Source: Lepisosteus oculatus (Eukaryota > Chordata > Actinopteri > Semionotiformes > Lepisosteidae). From it: a stretch of 64,000 nt of DNA. Below are positions 32,126-46,340 of the stretch, one piece after another (position 1 is the first letter of the stretch; each line of letters opens with the position of its first letter). The stretch is from positions 27,292,001-27,356,000 of the forward strand of contig NC_090708.1 of the NCBI RefSeq assembly GCF_040954835.1. Reading direction: 5' to 3'. The notes beneath the pieces are model-generated. The model had not been told where the DNA came from. It worked only from the letters and a program-made list of their open reading frames with translations, and did not search any database. The position numbers and the translations under genes are program-made.

Positions 32126-33609
32126 TTTATTATCAACAAATGGCATATACCTGAACAAACAAAAGTTATATAAGTTCATATACAATTATACAAACTTTAT
32201 TATTTATAATATGCTGTTTTGGGGGGATTTTGTTTATGTTGTTTTATTGCAATACACTTCTGGTTCATTTGGTTTTTAACATCAGCAATTTTAATGATTA
32301 GTGTTTGTATATAACATTTATATATCATATAGCATATTTATTTGCAGTTTAATGGTAAATTATAAATCAATAATTTATAAAATAATAAAACATAGTTAAC
32401 AATGTATACTATACTGATATTTTTATTAATTATGTATATATATCACAGTAGATTAATTATTAAACAATAATGGTAGCTCTAGCTAATGTATAAATAAACT
32501 AAATACATTCATTTTACAGTTTGTGCATTGGCCGGGAATGAAACTCCAGCCTGAACTGCCAATGCATCTCGTTTGGAAGTATTCAGCCTTTTTTGATGAA
32601 AGATATCACTGAAGAAAAACTACTAATTTTGCATAATGTACAGATCCAGTCATTCAGAATGCACGGGGGATAATGCAGTACTTTGTGGGTCAGGTATTGG
32701 GGTTTACCACACCTTTTTAAAAATATTAGGTTGTGGGACAGCACTGTTTTCTAAAACCACCAGGTGGAACAGTGACAGCTTAATGTAGCATGTAGAAGCA
32801 TGAAACCAGAAAATGCCTGGTTTTGAGTCCCGGTCAGGGCTGACAGACAACATTTTTAATTACAGAATTTAAGCTGTATACTGTCTAGACTTTTAATAAT
32901 TTTAAACTGTGTATCACAGCATGTCAAACATTAAACTGATTAAAAAGTAGATATATTTCAGAAAAGCAAGATTGCTCAGTTGAACAAAAGTATACCAGTA
33001 TACCTTCTTCATAAATATTTTATGCTTCAAAGTCTTTAGCTTGGTAACTTACAGTTTATTTTTATTTCAGCGTGCTTGTTCTAACATTATAAAGTTTATA
33101 CACTGTATTTCATAAAAAGTTATAACGTTTTTTTCCTTTTCTAAGAATATGTAGTAAGAACACTACTTGCTGTTATTGTAAAAAAGTTGTATGGATTTAA
33201 TACCACTTGATAGTTATATTAATATGGAATCATGTAACTAAGCTGCTATAATATCACAACTGCACTTTTGGAAACATATTGACATTTCTTTTTTAAAATG
33301 TTTTATTGTCCTTATAGTGGTAATGGACAATGGACTGTAGCACTCTGCACTCTGGCGGTTCAAAGCTTGATCAGAGAATTACTTTCGGTTTGTTTCTTAC
33401 ACAGCCGAATAAATAAAAATAGTCCACTATTATAGCTCGTTGTTAGCTCCAGCGTGAGTGTGTGTATCTGGATGAATTGTTATAAGTGATGGTATCATGA
33501 TAAAGGATTCCTTCACAGAATTCTTTAAGTTAAACGAAGAAGAAGGTTTATTTTTATAACTGCCACTAACAGGAGAACAGGGGAACAGCTCATCAATATT
33601 TTGAAACCA
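32126..33609 (+). repeat. 1.5-kb duplicate of 58140-59640
   Basis: Aligned in order with 58140-59640, with scattered substitutions and indels. It contains a TACAGATCCAG-type terminal block at 32639-32800 and a tRNA-like unit at 33312-33390. Confidence 0.82.
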
Positions 33610-35477
33610 TAACAATGAAGATGTGATACACCAGTGAGCCAGTGACTTGTTTACAATGTGGTGACAATGTTGTGTGGCTCTGCGGGAATTTTTCTGTAAA
33701 CTGAAGACTTAGAGAGGAGACACCTTGTGTATCACCTCTTTTTATATTTTGTAAAAACGTTACGATTTAAATGCAACATGGAATATATTATTAATAATAT
33801 TAATAATGAATGATCATTTACTGGAGAAGCTGTAAACTGAAGAGTTACAGAGAAGACACATTGAGTCGTGTCTTTTCAGCTTCAAACTTAACCTTTAGAG
33901 CGATTCTTTTGGCTATATTTGTTTTACATAGACGAATGTGTAAAAACAGATTGGATTAATAAATGGATGAAAAAAAATATTTCACACATACTTTGAAACC
34001 ATACGGCTTTGAAACCATACAGTATCATATTGTACATACAGTTATTATCACATTGCTGTTCATTGTCATGTGCGCTACTGTTTCAGTATACTGTATCAGT
34101 GGATCTAACTTTAAATGATTTGCGTGATTTGCAGGGAGAACTGTTAACTCTACTTCACACCATGTCAAGATCATGGTATGCACAGAAGCTCTTCTGTATA
34201 GATTACACTATGAATCCCTGAAGCATACCATCCTAGGTTTCAACAAATAATCTGATTTTGATAAACCTATAAGAGCTCATTTTGCTAAAAGAATTTAATT
34301 TCTGTCTAGCTGACTGTATTGAAATGTATTTTATTGAAGTGTTCAGACACCTACAGAGAAACCCAATCTAAATTTAAGGTCTGCTTCCTTCACGGTTTTG
34401 TTATGTGAAATGTTTTTGCACTTGTTACACTCTGAGATCCTGAATGATTTGACTTTATGTTTGGCCCATTACTATTAATAATTTACTATTATTAACAACA
34501 ACAGCAATAATAATAATTATATTATTTAGTATAAAACCACTAACATTGACACAGGTGCTGCTGCTGTTCATAGCCTCTCAGTAATTTAAAAATGCGCTGA
34601 ACCCTACCAATGGCACCAATTTGAATTTTTAACACCTTTATCACCTTTGTCAAAGAGGGTGGGGTCCCAATACCCCGCTATGAGAACATGAATGTTTAAT
34701 ATCCCCATCCCCCAAGCTGGCTGTTCTACATAATGAACACAGCAGGGTGTAACACTCCTAGCCTTTGTGACAAATGTTTCTTAAAGAGGTACCTAACTGC
34801 GTTACATAAAGTGGCCGCAATGGAATACTTACTGTAAAAGTTAACTCCAAGATGAAAAGAAAATAATCAATGTGTATCCTCTATAACTCTCCAGCTTACA
34901 GATCGTCCAAGGTCATTCATTATTAATATTATTAATAATATCTTCTGTATCACATTAAAATTGGAACATGTTTTTTACAAACAAGTGTAAATCCACCAGT
35001 CTATCTATTTTCTAACCCCTTTATCCAGGACAGTCTCACCCACACTATTTTGTTAAATTTTTTAAGATTTTGACAGACTTCAGAAGGCTTCGATATTGAT
35101 GCTTAAAAATGTAACATAATGTGTGGTGATAAAGCTATTGAGCACAGAACATCTTACCACCTGTCAAAAGATTTGCATATGTAGTTTATTCTTATTTGTG
35201 TGTAAACAGGAAATACAGACAGTGTTTCACAAATTACAGAGAGGTCTGGAACACCCTGTCTCAAAAATGGGCATTTTAATTAAAAAAGAGAAGTTTGTGA
35301 AAACAGTGACAAGTCACCCCGAACAAAATACAATTTCAAAATATATGCAGTTTGAAAGTATTAGCTGTTAATAAATCATTTAACTTTGAACATGTGTGAT
35401 ATTTAGAATTCCCCAAAAATTTAATATAGTGTCCATAATATTTACTTTAAAAAATGTTTATTGTTAAAGGAAAACTT
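33610..35477. other. AT-rich gene-free region
   Basis: Small pieces match other repeats (33700-33850, 34900-34990), but no coding sequence, RNA gene or intact element is recognised. Confidence 0.5.
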
Positions 35478-36278
35478 GTAGCCTAAACAGAATTCAAACC
35501 CCTGCTTCCAGAATGCAAGTCACACACTAAAGCCATTATGCCAATGCACTGCTTGGCAGCTTATGCTAAAGCTGAAAAGGGCAGGCAAAATGTAAGAGTA
35601 ATCAAGAGTGAATGAGTGAAATTAATGGAGGTGTTTACAAACAAAGTGGACTGTGGTTATACTTTGAGCTATATAAATATATTTAGATCCTTAAATTAAT
35701 ATCTTCCCTATTAAGCGGATTATAAGAAGTACACTTTTACTTATTGCGATAACGAGCACAAATATTCATAGGTTAAAGGTTAAAACATTATAGCTTGTTA
35801 TAAAGTATGTAAATGTAATATAGTCAGAAAGAGAAAGTCAAAACATTTCCAAAATAACAACAGTAAGTGGCCGATTGAAAGACTTTGATGCATAAAATGT
35901 TTATGAAGAAAGTGGAATACTGTTGTGTATTTTTTATTTAAACTACCACTACCAGCTATATACAGTTAGATAATATATTTATGTATATTCCTAAATTAAT
36001 ATAATTTATGACATTCAGAGATGTTATGTTCCTCTTATTATTATGCTCAGCTAATAAAAGTTCCCTTTAGTTATAAATTCCATATCAATATTCCATATTA
36101 AGCAAATTTAAACACTCACAGTAAAGAGATTTCACTCACAGTCAGTTCACTCACAACTAATGCACCACAAGTGCTGCCTGTCGGTCATTCTTGCCAGCCA
36201 ATCATGTACTGAGGTAGGCTGTAGATAATTTCCCGCTGTATAGGGTTTTACCGCACATTTTGAATGGATACATCTGTA
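35478..36278 (-). repeat. Inverted tRNA-like unit, shared block and right-end terminal block
   Basis: 35478-35555 is a minus-strand tRNA-like unit, 35870-36120 the inverted shared block, and 36140-36278 the terminal block ending CATCTGTA. The order matches that at 27.5-28.6 and 55.2-55.5 kb. Confidence 0.7.
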
Positions 36279-39200
36279 AATTAACAGTATAATGGCAGTT
36301 TGCTTTGGTAATACTAGGTTTCTGCAGTCAATTCTGCATGGTTCTAAGGATGATAAATTGTAAAGATGTGAAGATTTTAATTTCATATCCAAGGTCAACA
36401 TTACATGCAATATAAACATCATAGTAATGTGCATACAGTATGCATGTAGCAGTATTAATGTGTTCTTATATTTTATTCCATAAATAACTTGTTTAAAATT
36501 CAAGCATTATGAAAAATAAATACATTTTATAATGCTAATGTGTTGTTTTCATTTTAAAAATCCAGTAAGATAAATATTGTAATATATATGTATTTTAAAT
36601 ATATTTGTTTTCAATTTTGGAAAAGTGAAAAAAAATAATTAAATGTTTAGAATATTCCCCAAGCATAATTATTTTTTTCCTAATGAGATTTCTGAGTCTT
36701 CTAAATCTAAATCAAATCTAAAATCTAAATTTCCTACTGAGAAATACACAAAGAATGTTAATAAACAGATTTTTTTTTTAAAAGATAAAGATAAAGAGAA
36801 AGCTTTACATAAAAAGATAATATTTTAACTTTTACATGCAGTTCAGTGAGTCACATACCTGGAACCTCAGTTTGTTCACTGTGCTCATTCAGCAAACACA
36901 CCTCCTGGACAAGAAAGTATTCCTCTTATCTCAGCTACTTTTATGGGTAGCTCTTCATAGTGACCCCAGAGCCTGCTGACTGCAGAGCTGCAGCTGTAGC
37001 TTTTATTAATCCAGAGAGACAAAGTGATTGCTTGAGAAACTGGCCCAAAGGTGTTACAAGGGAACATACATCTTTTACATATGCCTACTGTTTATAGATA
37101 TACAGCAACAGATTCATAGAATTCAAGATTGTATTATTAAATAGTCTTGACATAATTTTACAAAGATAAAAAATGAACTCACATCATTTGGTCACATATT
37201 CATTTAGGAACTGAGGAGACAAACCAAAGTGTTTGTTCACTTCCACGAATTTAATAGAAATTTATCTAAAGGTGTGACTGCGGCTACCCAGCTGACTAGC
37301 CTGGACAGAGAGATAGAACACATGATAATCTCTAGTAGAAAATGTATGTTTTTTTGCAGCATGCATGTTAATGATAACACATGTAAAAAAGAACAGAGAC
37401 ATTTAAAACTATAGTTAATAAAAAGGCTGTGATGGACCATCCAGTGCACATCCTGCCTTATAACTATTGCATGCCAAGATGGACTGCAGCTCCATGCAAC
37501 CCTGTGTGAGGAATGTGTGAGTTAGTCCTTTTACAACTATTTCATATTGCAGTTACACGTTTATTTTTTTAATTGTTAAATGTACAGTATTTGCATGTTT
37601 GTCTCTTGTCTCTCACTTTATGGTGTTGTGTTTGAAAATGATCTCATAAATTATTCTAAAAGTCACATAAGAGGCAGACACATCACTGTCAGATACAGTA
37701 ACTGCATCACACAGACATCTCCAAGTACTCTTTATCAGGCCATGAGAAAGGAAACAGAAAGTCAATTTAAAACACAATAATTTTAGAAATGAGAGGACAC
37801 CACTCTGTCCAATTATGGAGTTCACAACCAGTTTCTGAAGAATAACGACAATCATGTTCAATTGGTCTCAGCTGTCCTTAATCATAATCATTCCAGACAT
37901 CATTACCTCAAGTTACCTTAACTCTAATTACTAAATGTAATCCCCTTTTCTCCTTCACATGTCTTTTGCATCTCTCCTCTACCCATCTCTACCTCACAAT
38001 CTACTTTTGTTTAACTTCTCATTCTGTATGGAGATCCCAGTGTCATCATCCTATGGGCAGGAGGTTAAATCAACTATGATTATCCTATGATCTATCAGGT
38101 TAAATCAACTTTACTAAAACACTCAGGAAATAACTTCAGTTTACTTGATTCTGGTATGGTTATCCCTGATGAAGTTTCATTTGCCTGTTATCAATTGATC
38201 CACAGATCTCATCCATGTGTTTCTTGAAAAAGGCAGCCAAATAGGGAGTGTAAAAATGGGGATTGAGTCACGAGAAGGTGACCTTGAGATACAACCTTAT
38301 CAAGAAAAAATGACATTCTCAATAGGAAATCAGTAAACTGGCTACACCACTATAGTGACCTATAGTCACTCATAGGTGATGAGGTTTGCTTATACAAACC
38401 CCATACAAGTCTATGGAATTATGTGACCTTAAATCTTGGGGAGAGATTTGTAGTAATGTGTATGGAGAAAATAATACAGTTTTGACAATAACTAAGTATT
38501 ACACTTTCTTTTAGGTTCAGTAGCAGACTCATTAGTTGCTGTGCCAGCTGATTTTCACTGCTACATGTTTGAGTGATGAGGGCGTAACTTGAGTTATTTG
38601 GACAAGTATAGAGAGGGAAAGATAAGTAGAATCAGGTTTGTTGTGGATGCTGCCTTAATGCCCATATTACAGGGGTGATTTATAAGCATTTTCCTACTGT
38701 TATGCTATTACTTATTAGACCAGTATGTCAGATTTAACCATATACGGTAGCTGTGAAGCCTGTTCCAGAATTCCACAATAATTAAGTTCCCATTGTGCTC
38801 AGTTTAAAATGCATTTACCAGACGTTTCCATCTACTTTGATTTGTGTTTTCATAAGTCTGCTAGTTAATTTTGTAGATGCATTTGTAAATGTAATATCTT
38901 TGAATTGAAGGAGGTGATATGTTGAAGAATTTAAAGAAGGATAGTTTGAGCCAAGGAAGGAGAGAAGCCCAGTCATCCGGGAACAAGGATATTTGGCAGA
39001 GGAGGTATGTCTGCAGATATTGGTTGACCTACTAGATCATCAGTTTTATCAGACTTGTATAGTTAAATCACATTTACATTCTCAGACACAAGCAAAACTA
39101 CACTTACACTTAAGTGAAGTACATGTCTTGAATTAACTCTTGAATTATGATGTGTTAAAATAAATAATCAAATGTCTCTCAAAGTTCCATTGTCCACATG

Positions 39201-40319
39201 TCCCTGATGAGTTTAAACTTCACACCAATAAAAGGCTGGCTGAGTTTCTGTCCGTTTTTTTTATATTGTGCTGAGGTCAGGCAGCTCCTGCTGACTTTGG
39301 TCTTTAAGACAGCTTGTGCACAATTTGTCTTTTTGAGGTCCAACTTGGGTGAGGGGAATTTAGTTCATTTCATGGTAGAGCTGTTTGTTCAGAATATTTT
39401 GGATATTGGCAAAGAGTCCAACTATCTAATTTTGTTGACCAGACAAAAATAGCAGTGGGTTCTGAACTAAAGGTTTATTCTGCTTCAGAGAGAATGTCTT
39501 GGACAGAATTCTGTACTTTTGCTGATTCATTCTCTCAGCCTGGCTTCTTGGAGACAAGGTCAAGTACTGACTTGGACTGCTTGCAGTCAGGTGTTTGTAA
39601 AATGTAGTTGCCCAGTTTAGATCGTTGAATTAACCAAAGGAAAAATACTTGGTGACTGGCCAAGATGCTATTAAGTTTAGTTCTGCTACCCATCCTACAG
39701 ATCCCTGATTAGTGGGTCTTCCTTTGGGTGATCGATGGTGACCTTTGACCTGTGATCTTTGGCAATGAACCAGCCTGGTGGAGCCCATCTACACTATTCA
39801 TCATTACATTGTTCAGCTTGATACAGTTTAATGTTATCTCATATCATAGGGGCCTCTTAGCTACATGCATTCTCATTTAGGAAGAGAGGTACCAAGCTGC
39901 TTGGTTAAGGCATAATAGTCAAATAATAGGCCTGGTCTCTACACATTACCACCACACCTCCTCTGTGCATGCCTAGTTTGCTGGTTCTATTGTCTCTAGC
40001 TTCTTTCTACTAGACTCTGCATACCTTATAAATAATCATGTATGGAGTGCACAACCAGTCTATTAGATCCCATTCCCTTTGTTTAATTTCAGTCCTGTTT
40101 CTCTACACTCTGCTTTGTTGTCCTTAACATAACTTCATAGAACCCTTCCCATCTGGTTTCAGAGAACTACACTGTCTAGAAACTGGACAAAGAAAAGTTT
40201 CTAATGCTGCTCTTAAACAGTTCAAGTCTTATCTTACTGACCACTGACGCTTTATAGGGATTTCTCCTGCTATGCCTCAAATCCTCTCCCTACAGATATC
40301 GGAGAGTCACTTTTTTCCT
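36279..40319. other. Mostly single-copy DNA, no gene recognised
   Basis: This is the longest stretch in which I see little internal repetition. An open frame at 39198-39452 (84 codons) sits in what reads like a decayed coding region with several stops in adjoining frames, but I cannot match it to a family. Confidence 0.45.
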
Positions 40320-40560
40320 GAGCATTTTCAAATCAAGACTCAAAACTCAAAACCTTAACCTTAGGTAACCTTTTGTTTACCTGGTTTGGTGTCTGCACCA
40401 TTGCTTTCCTATTGTATTCCAATTATACCCCTTATTGTAATTGTGTAATCCTGCTGTTTCCTCTAATTATGTACATGCTTTTTCTTATTGTAAATTGCTT
40501 TGAGAAGCCAGATGTAAAGGAGCTATATTAAATAAAGTTTATCATTGTTATAATCGTAAT
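40320..40560 (+). repeat. LINE/SINE 3' tail remnant
   Basis: The segment has AATCAAGACTCAAAACTC followed by the tail TTGCTTTGAGAAGCCAGATG and AATAAAGTTTAT, the common fish LINE 3' end. No RT domain is seen upstream. Confidence 0.6.
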
Positions 40561-40939
40561 TTTGTTCCACAAGGGAGTTGATTTTCAGGAGAAAAAGCTG
40601 GAGTTTTTTTGAGCAGATCTGATTTTTTTATATATTCTCCTTACTCCCACCTCCAAAGGGCAAGACAGCTCTAGATGCTGGAGTATGGGTGCTGAGGTGA
40701 ATTGATGCTTCAGGTCTGTGCTCTGTTGGTTCATTGGCCCTGACTAGGTTACTACTTCAAAAGGGCTGTGATGGGTGTAATTACTGTGCTAAAGTTTCAT
40801 AGAAAAATTTGATAGTTTACAAATCCCATGAATTTTTAGATCTGCAACAGGGAGGTGGAAGAGGGCCATTCCCTGCTGTAAGTTGAGTGTGATCTATCCG
40901 GCGCCCCTGAGGAGGCAAGATATACCCCAATTCTCAATC

Positions 40940-41541
40940 AAGCTTAGCATGGAGGTGGTGCTCCCAGGGGTGTTGGGGAACCAGTTTCATATTATGTGAT
41001 TGAGATAGACCACTACAAACTTGTCTATGAAATCCATTAGGATGTCATTCATCTGACGCTGGAAGACTGAGAGGGCATTACACAGACCAAACAGCACCAC
41101 TTGATGGCCTGTGCTGATGTTGAAGGATGTTGTCCATTTATCTCCTTTACAGAATTGGACCACGTTGTTCACTCCCTGGAGACTGATCAGAAAGCCTTGA
41201 GGATGTATTGCTGCCTCAGACTGCACCTACCTGTAAGTGTTACTGAACAGTGGCTGTCAAAACTACAGCTCCAGGTTGTTCAGTGTCAAGTCAAAGGATG
41301 ATCTATCATTTAAACATATAAAAACACAGATGGAGTTTTTATACTAGCACTTAAATGTAGAATTCAATAAAACCACAGGTCACAGAACTGGCCTTCTCTA
41401 GGAGCAATGAAATAAGTGGTGGGGGGTACTGGTTCTTCTAATCTACCGAGAGAAGATTCATCCTTCTTAAGAACTAAGAAGAAACCAGCACCTTCAAAAC
41501 ACATAGATGGCTGAATGAATCCCAATATGAGTTTTTCCTGT
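40940..41541 (-). pseudogene. Ty3/Gypsy reverse transcriptase remnant
   Basis: Read on the minus strand, the segment starts with LILGFIQPS and GAGFFLVLKKDES (the RT fingers motif), then is disrupted. It resumes with GDKWTTSFNISTGHQ, FGLCNALSVFQRQMND and FVVVYLNHII. In functional Gypsy RTs the last motif is YxDDI, so both catalytic Asp codons of motif C are lost here. About 100 bp between the two parts is unalignable. The fragment abuts the minus-strand LTR at 41542 with no gag or primer site between, so the LTR probably inserted into it or a deletion joined them. Confidence 0.78.
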
Positions 41542-42698
41542 TGTAGGGGTTTTGTGCATTTACTGGGACAATTATTAATTGTAGCAGTAAGTCGCAAAAT
41601 GATTCTTTGATAGCTATTGGAAAACCAACCTTGCAGGATAACTCAGCAATGCACACACATGGATACTAATACATGACAATACATTTATTAATACATAAAA
41701 TGTGCATATAAACATAACAGATCTTAAGAGTGTGGGTAAGCAGCGTACAAAAGGTATATATTCAATAACGAAGAGATACAAATACCAAGAGGGACATACA
41801 TTCATTATACCATTCATTTATACCATTTCGTTAATGAACTTTGATTACAACTTCTACACTAGATACTCAAAGGCAAGTACATCACTCATAGGAATTAAAT
41901 TGTCACTGGGGTTGAGGTAACAATTGAATTCTTGAGCTGTAATGCAGAATGTTGAATACTCATCCAATCTGTGTGGATTCAGATCTCCCGCGGACACAAG
42001 GACACAGCAACAGGTTGTTGCTGCATCCTATGGGCATCCTCTGGCCAGGTGCCAGGCAGTGCTGGTCTGACGTGAGGTGGGGGAGAAGGAGGGAGAGATT
42101 CCTGCTGCGACGTTCTGACAGTGGGCTCTCTGAAGACTGGCTAGTTAGTCCAGGCTGACCTAGCAGTGTTTGTGCACATGAAAGGTCCAAGCAAGTTACA
42201 CTCTTTAGACGGGAAGAAGACCGGTTCGTTCCCAATGTAGCACTAGTCCTGAATCTTGAGATTCAACTGTCGACAGTTCCAACCGTAGTTCACTCGTTGA
42301 TCAGGTGAGCGTTCGCCCTCTGGTCTCGACTCTTAGATCAAAGTACAGTCCTGGCACTCGGACACACTGGCCGTCATGTGATTGTCCCAGATGAATCTGA
42401 GAATGTCCTGGAGGAGTAACCTTTTGGGCCTTGTGCTGCCTGTTTTATCTGGAGGAACTACGGTCATTCATTGGTTGAAAGTTTTGCGGGCATTCAAGAC
42501 CCACGTGGAGTTACCCTGCCCTACTAGTTCCTGATTGGCTGATCGAGGTGTAGGATGAGTAACAATGCTCTCCGACATTAGGGTTGTAAACAACCTGGGA
42601 TGCGACTCTCCCAAGGAATCTCCCAGACAGTAAGATTCCAGAGATGACCATTTATTAGGGTGGCTGGAGAATCTCAGCCTTGGGAGTTGTTCCTTATC
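41542..42698 (-). mobile_element. Partial LTR, minus strand (3' end intact, 5' end missing)
   Basis: Starts TGTAGGGGTTTTGTGC, the reverse complement of the family's 3' end. It follows the solo LTR at 49210-50583 through the CCCACGTG and GGGAGTTGTTCCTTAT segments, then stops matching at about 42698, lacking the last ~140 bp. It is joined head-to-head to the next LTR. Confidence 0.8.
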
Positions 42699-42717
42699 AG
42701 GAAACTCTATTAGCTAT

Positions 42718-43619
42718 TACCCCATGTGGGTGTGAAATGCCCGCTAATCTTTTGACCAATCACCACCTGTCTTTTCACACCATCAGAGACAATCACGTGA
42801 CAGCCAGTGTTGTCTGTATAGGGACTGGAATCTTGTTTCATCAAAGTGTCGGCCTGGGGAATGCTCATTTGTAAAATTGCTAGCCAACGCCAATGTGGAC
42901 CCTTCGAATAAGTTTTTATTCAGCAACAGCGCTACACTGGAAGAGTGACTTGCTCAGCCCAGCAGTCACCCTCTGTGCATGGAGACTTTCTACTAGTCAG
43001 CTGGACCACTAGTAGGTTGCTGAAAGAGACACTGTCAGCAAGTCGCCACAGCAGCAATCTCTTCACCTAAGTCATCCAACTCCGAGCTACACCCCGGCTG
43101 GTTGGCAAAGAGCCAGGGGATGCCGGGACGATGCCTATTGAACGCCGCAGCCTCTAGCTGGTCTTGGTGCCCGTGCCTGGAAGTACGAATCCATATCTGA
43201 ATAAGTAAACCCAATGTTCTACACTGCATCTCGAGAATTCAATTTGTGCCTCAACACAGGTTGATATCAATTCAATTCATATGAGTAATGCATTTACTTT
43301 TGAGGAGCTAATGTAGACTGATTAATGATAGTATAGCCGAACGGTATACTGAAGCATGTTTGTTTGTATCTCTTTGTTTTGCATCTCTTCGTGATTATAT
43401 ACCTTGCACTTTGATAGCCCTCACAGTCAGATCTGCCACCTGTATCCGGGCAGACTGTTATGTTTTATGCACAGTTTATGTATTAATAAATGTATCTCGT
43501 TTATTGAATCCACGTGTGTGCGTCGCTGATCAATTGATTTTCTAAAAGCTATAACGAACCACCTTGTGATTGCTGCTACAATTTATAAATTGTCCCAGTA
43601 CACTCACAAAACCCCTACA
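42718..43619 (+). mobile_element. Partial LTR, plus strand (5' part missing), same family
   Basis: Begins within the LTR at the CCCATGTGGG segment and ends AAAACCCCTACA at 43619. A TATA-like element (TTATATA near 43395) and AATAAA (43485-43490) mark R. It is followed by retroelement leader and gag-like sequence, so this is the 5' LTR of a broken element. Confidence 0.8.
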
Positions 43620-45640
43620 TTTATTGGTGTCCTGTGTGAGGATGGTTCAGATTGAAATGAGAATCAATCGAGCGGAATTATTGTAATTTCAGTGAAATTG
43701 TGCAGTTCTCACCCGGTTTCTGCACACAAGAATACAGTGTGCTAGAAGCCGATAGAAAAAGTTCCCCCTGCTCTTTAACGTGTAGTGCAGAGTGTGCTGA
43801 TTTGTGATACGTCTTTGGTATTTTGTGGTGATAGAAATGTATTGTGGTTTAAAGTAATACTCAAAAGTTTTTCCTGAGTAATAACAATGTAGTCACTTAT
43901 AAGAACTCTTTCTAGCAACCACAATCCTGGCTACCGGGATTGTATTGATAAATTTAATTTTGATGAAGTTGAGAAGCTTCAGGTGGACATGGTAGCCAAG
44001 GTAGCAAACCAGCTTAAACTTTCTGTGAACGCAGTTCAGGTCCTATATAGTTTTGCCTTAAACCTCGCTAGACAGCTTGAATTGTCTTTGTCCGAGTTGA
44101 CAAAATTTCAAAAGCTTCAGGGCAAGTTAGAAAGGTATAAGACCGAGCAAGTTAATTTATTAGAGATAATCAAGGAAAAGAAATTGGAAAATGAAAAAAG
44201 TGAAGACCAAATCAAAGAGGTTTTAGTGGAATCAGAGGACCAGTCTGCCAAAGAAACTGCTGCTGAAGTGACTAACAGAGAACTAGAGGCTAGACTGCAT
44301 GAAAAGGAAAATGAACTTTAGTGTTAACACGAGCGTAGCCAGAAAATACACAAAGATTTGTTTCGCAAGAGTGGTGAAAAATAATGGCTTGAGTATGAAC
44401 TAGCCGCTGCCCTGCAGGCAGTAAATAATCTCAAACAGAGAAGGCGTGCCACACCGCAAGGTAGCCCGGAGTGCTCAATCAGCCCGGAGCCAAAAGTTCC
44501 ACTTGGAAGAGCATTCTCCCGCCCGGGGTCTACACCCGGGTTGGCATGGGGTAGATCCCCGCGCCCTACACAGGATGCTAGGGCGATTCAATCCAGGCAT
44601 AGACCCCCCGGGCCCGATCTCGGACGTCTCCCTGCCAGTGGAGAAGCAGTGAAAATTAATCTCCGCTCCCTGAGACAGGTAGCGAAAGATACAGAGAGAT
44701 TTGACCCAACAGCTTCAGGGAATAATGTTGAAACCTATATCAATGATCTTAAATATTTACTGCAGTTTATGCCATAAGGAGAAAGTTACGTTGGTGAGAA
44801 AAACTATCAGCCGAACAGTACGGGAGTGGATGAGCAGGCAGGGCCAAGGGATCTGTCTCAGTGTTATCATATCTTATCTCTGTCGTGGCTGCTGCTTACC
44901 ACATTAGAGACAAGAGAGCTGAGTCCCCTTGTGAATATTATGAGAGACTCAGATGCACTTATTTTGCAGAGTGAAATTATGAGGGTTGCGAAGAGAATGT
45001 AAATTTCATAGGATTGTTCATTGCAAATCTCCACTCGTCAGTCAGAAAAACGATCATGATGCATGCTGATGCACAAACGATGAAAATTACTGATATTAAG
45101 AGATTAGCTCAAAAAAACCTGGGAGAATGAAGTCCGGGCTCCGGCAGAGTGAGAGCCTGCTAAGTGAGCTGTGCTCGCTGTCAGAGCAGGTTGGGTTGAC
45201 AGAGGCTCCTGAGCCAGCTAAGCCCCAGAGCAAAGCAGACAACAGGACCGCACCAAGCATCCTAAACGCAATGAGAATGCCGGGGGAGGGAAAGGGCTAG
45301 ACAAACCTAGCAAAAAGCCTAAGCGAGAGGACTAGATAGCTGCCTGCCTTTCCAAGGCTTGAACATGCCTTACTTGAGATGTCAGGACCTCCTGCGGGAA
45401 GAGTAAATGAGCTGAAGAGGGCCACGTCCCCCTTCCACGGGAGGCGGCAGAGACCCGCCCCTTTCCCCGCCCTCACTCTATCTGATTGGGAGAAAGGGCT
45501 CCTGCCTGGAGGAGATCATTGACTTTGATTTGGGTGCTTATTCCACCATTGAAGTCAGAAAGAAGTCAGACTTTAGAGAGCTTCTAAGGTCAAGGCCCCT
45601 TAGCTTTTTGTACAAAAGGAAAGGTGGGTCAATGGCTACA
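43620..45640 (+). pseudogene. Decayed LTR-retroelement gag region
   Basis: Downstream of the LTR, an open stretch at 43983-44321 encodes a 112-residue segment rich in Leu, Glu and Lys, probably coiled coil. After a stop and frameshifts, 44640-44777 encodes RFDPTASGNNVETYINDLKY, like the capsid-type core of retrotransposon Gag. 44930-45130 encodes CEYYERLRCTYF and [14 protein letters not shown], also Gag-like. Several stops and frame changes make it non-functional. Beyond 45360 I recognise nothing with confidence; no protease, RT or 3' LTR of this copy is seen. Whether it belongs to Gypsy-type elements or an endogenous retrovirus is unresolved. Confidence 0.62.
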
Positions 45641-46340
45641 CTGTACTCACACAGTGCCCACAGAACCCACTAGCTAATGCAGAGGTTCCTTCTGGTCCCT
45701 CTGGACATGAAAAAAATATATTTTATTGCTTCCCGAATAAACAGGAAAGTCCTGCCCTGGCCAGCACCCTTATGGCCTCCCTGCTGCAAAACCAGGCATT
45801 TTCTAGTGACAGCCCAAATGCTTCTACATGCCACATTAAGCTTTCACTGCATTTCACCTGGCGGTTTTACAAGTAGTGCAGTCCAACAACCGAGCATTTT
45901 TAAACCACAATACCTAAACTGCAAACAACTGCATTATCCCCTTTGCATTCTGAATGGGTGCATCTGTACAATATGCAGAATTAGTAGTATTTCTTCCGGC
46001 TGGAGTTTCATTCCTGGCCAATGCACAAACTGTAAAATTTATGTATTCAGTTTATTTAAACATTAGCTATAGCTACCATTATTGTTTAAATTAGTTTAAT
46101 AATGAATCTATTGTTATATATATAATGAAAATGTCAGTATAGTATACATATTGTTTATTTTATTTTATTACAGAAAAAAGTCTTTATTATCCCCAAAGGG
46201 ACAATGTGTTAAAGTGGCAAGCAAGGTATTTAGCATAATTAAAAACTACAAGCATTTCTTAGTCATGTGTTTTTTTTTTATTGGAACTTTAATTTTCCAT
46301 TAAACAGCAAATAAATATTATATATGATATATAAACATTA
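45641..46340 (-). repeat. Inverted relative of 58320-58880
   Basis: 45830-45980 is the terminal block read on the minus strand and 46000-46340 continues as an inverted copy of 58330-58640. The LTR at 46341 interrupts it. Confidence 0.75.

Noticed and set aside
39198..39452. 84-codon open frame as a gene
   Set aside because: No recognisable domain and no splice or promoter context. Neighbouring frames look decayed.
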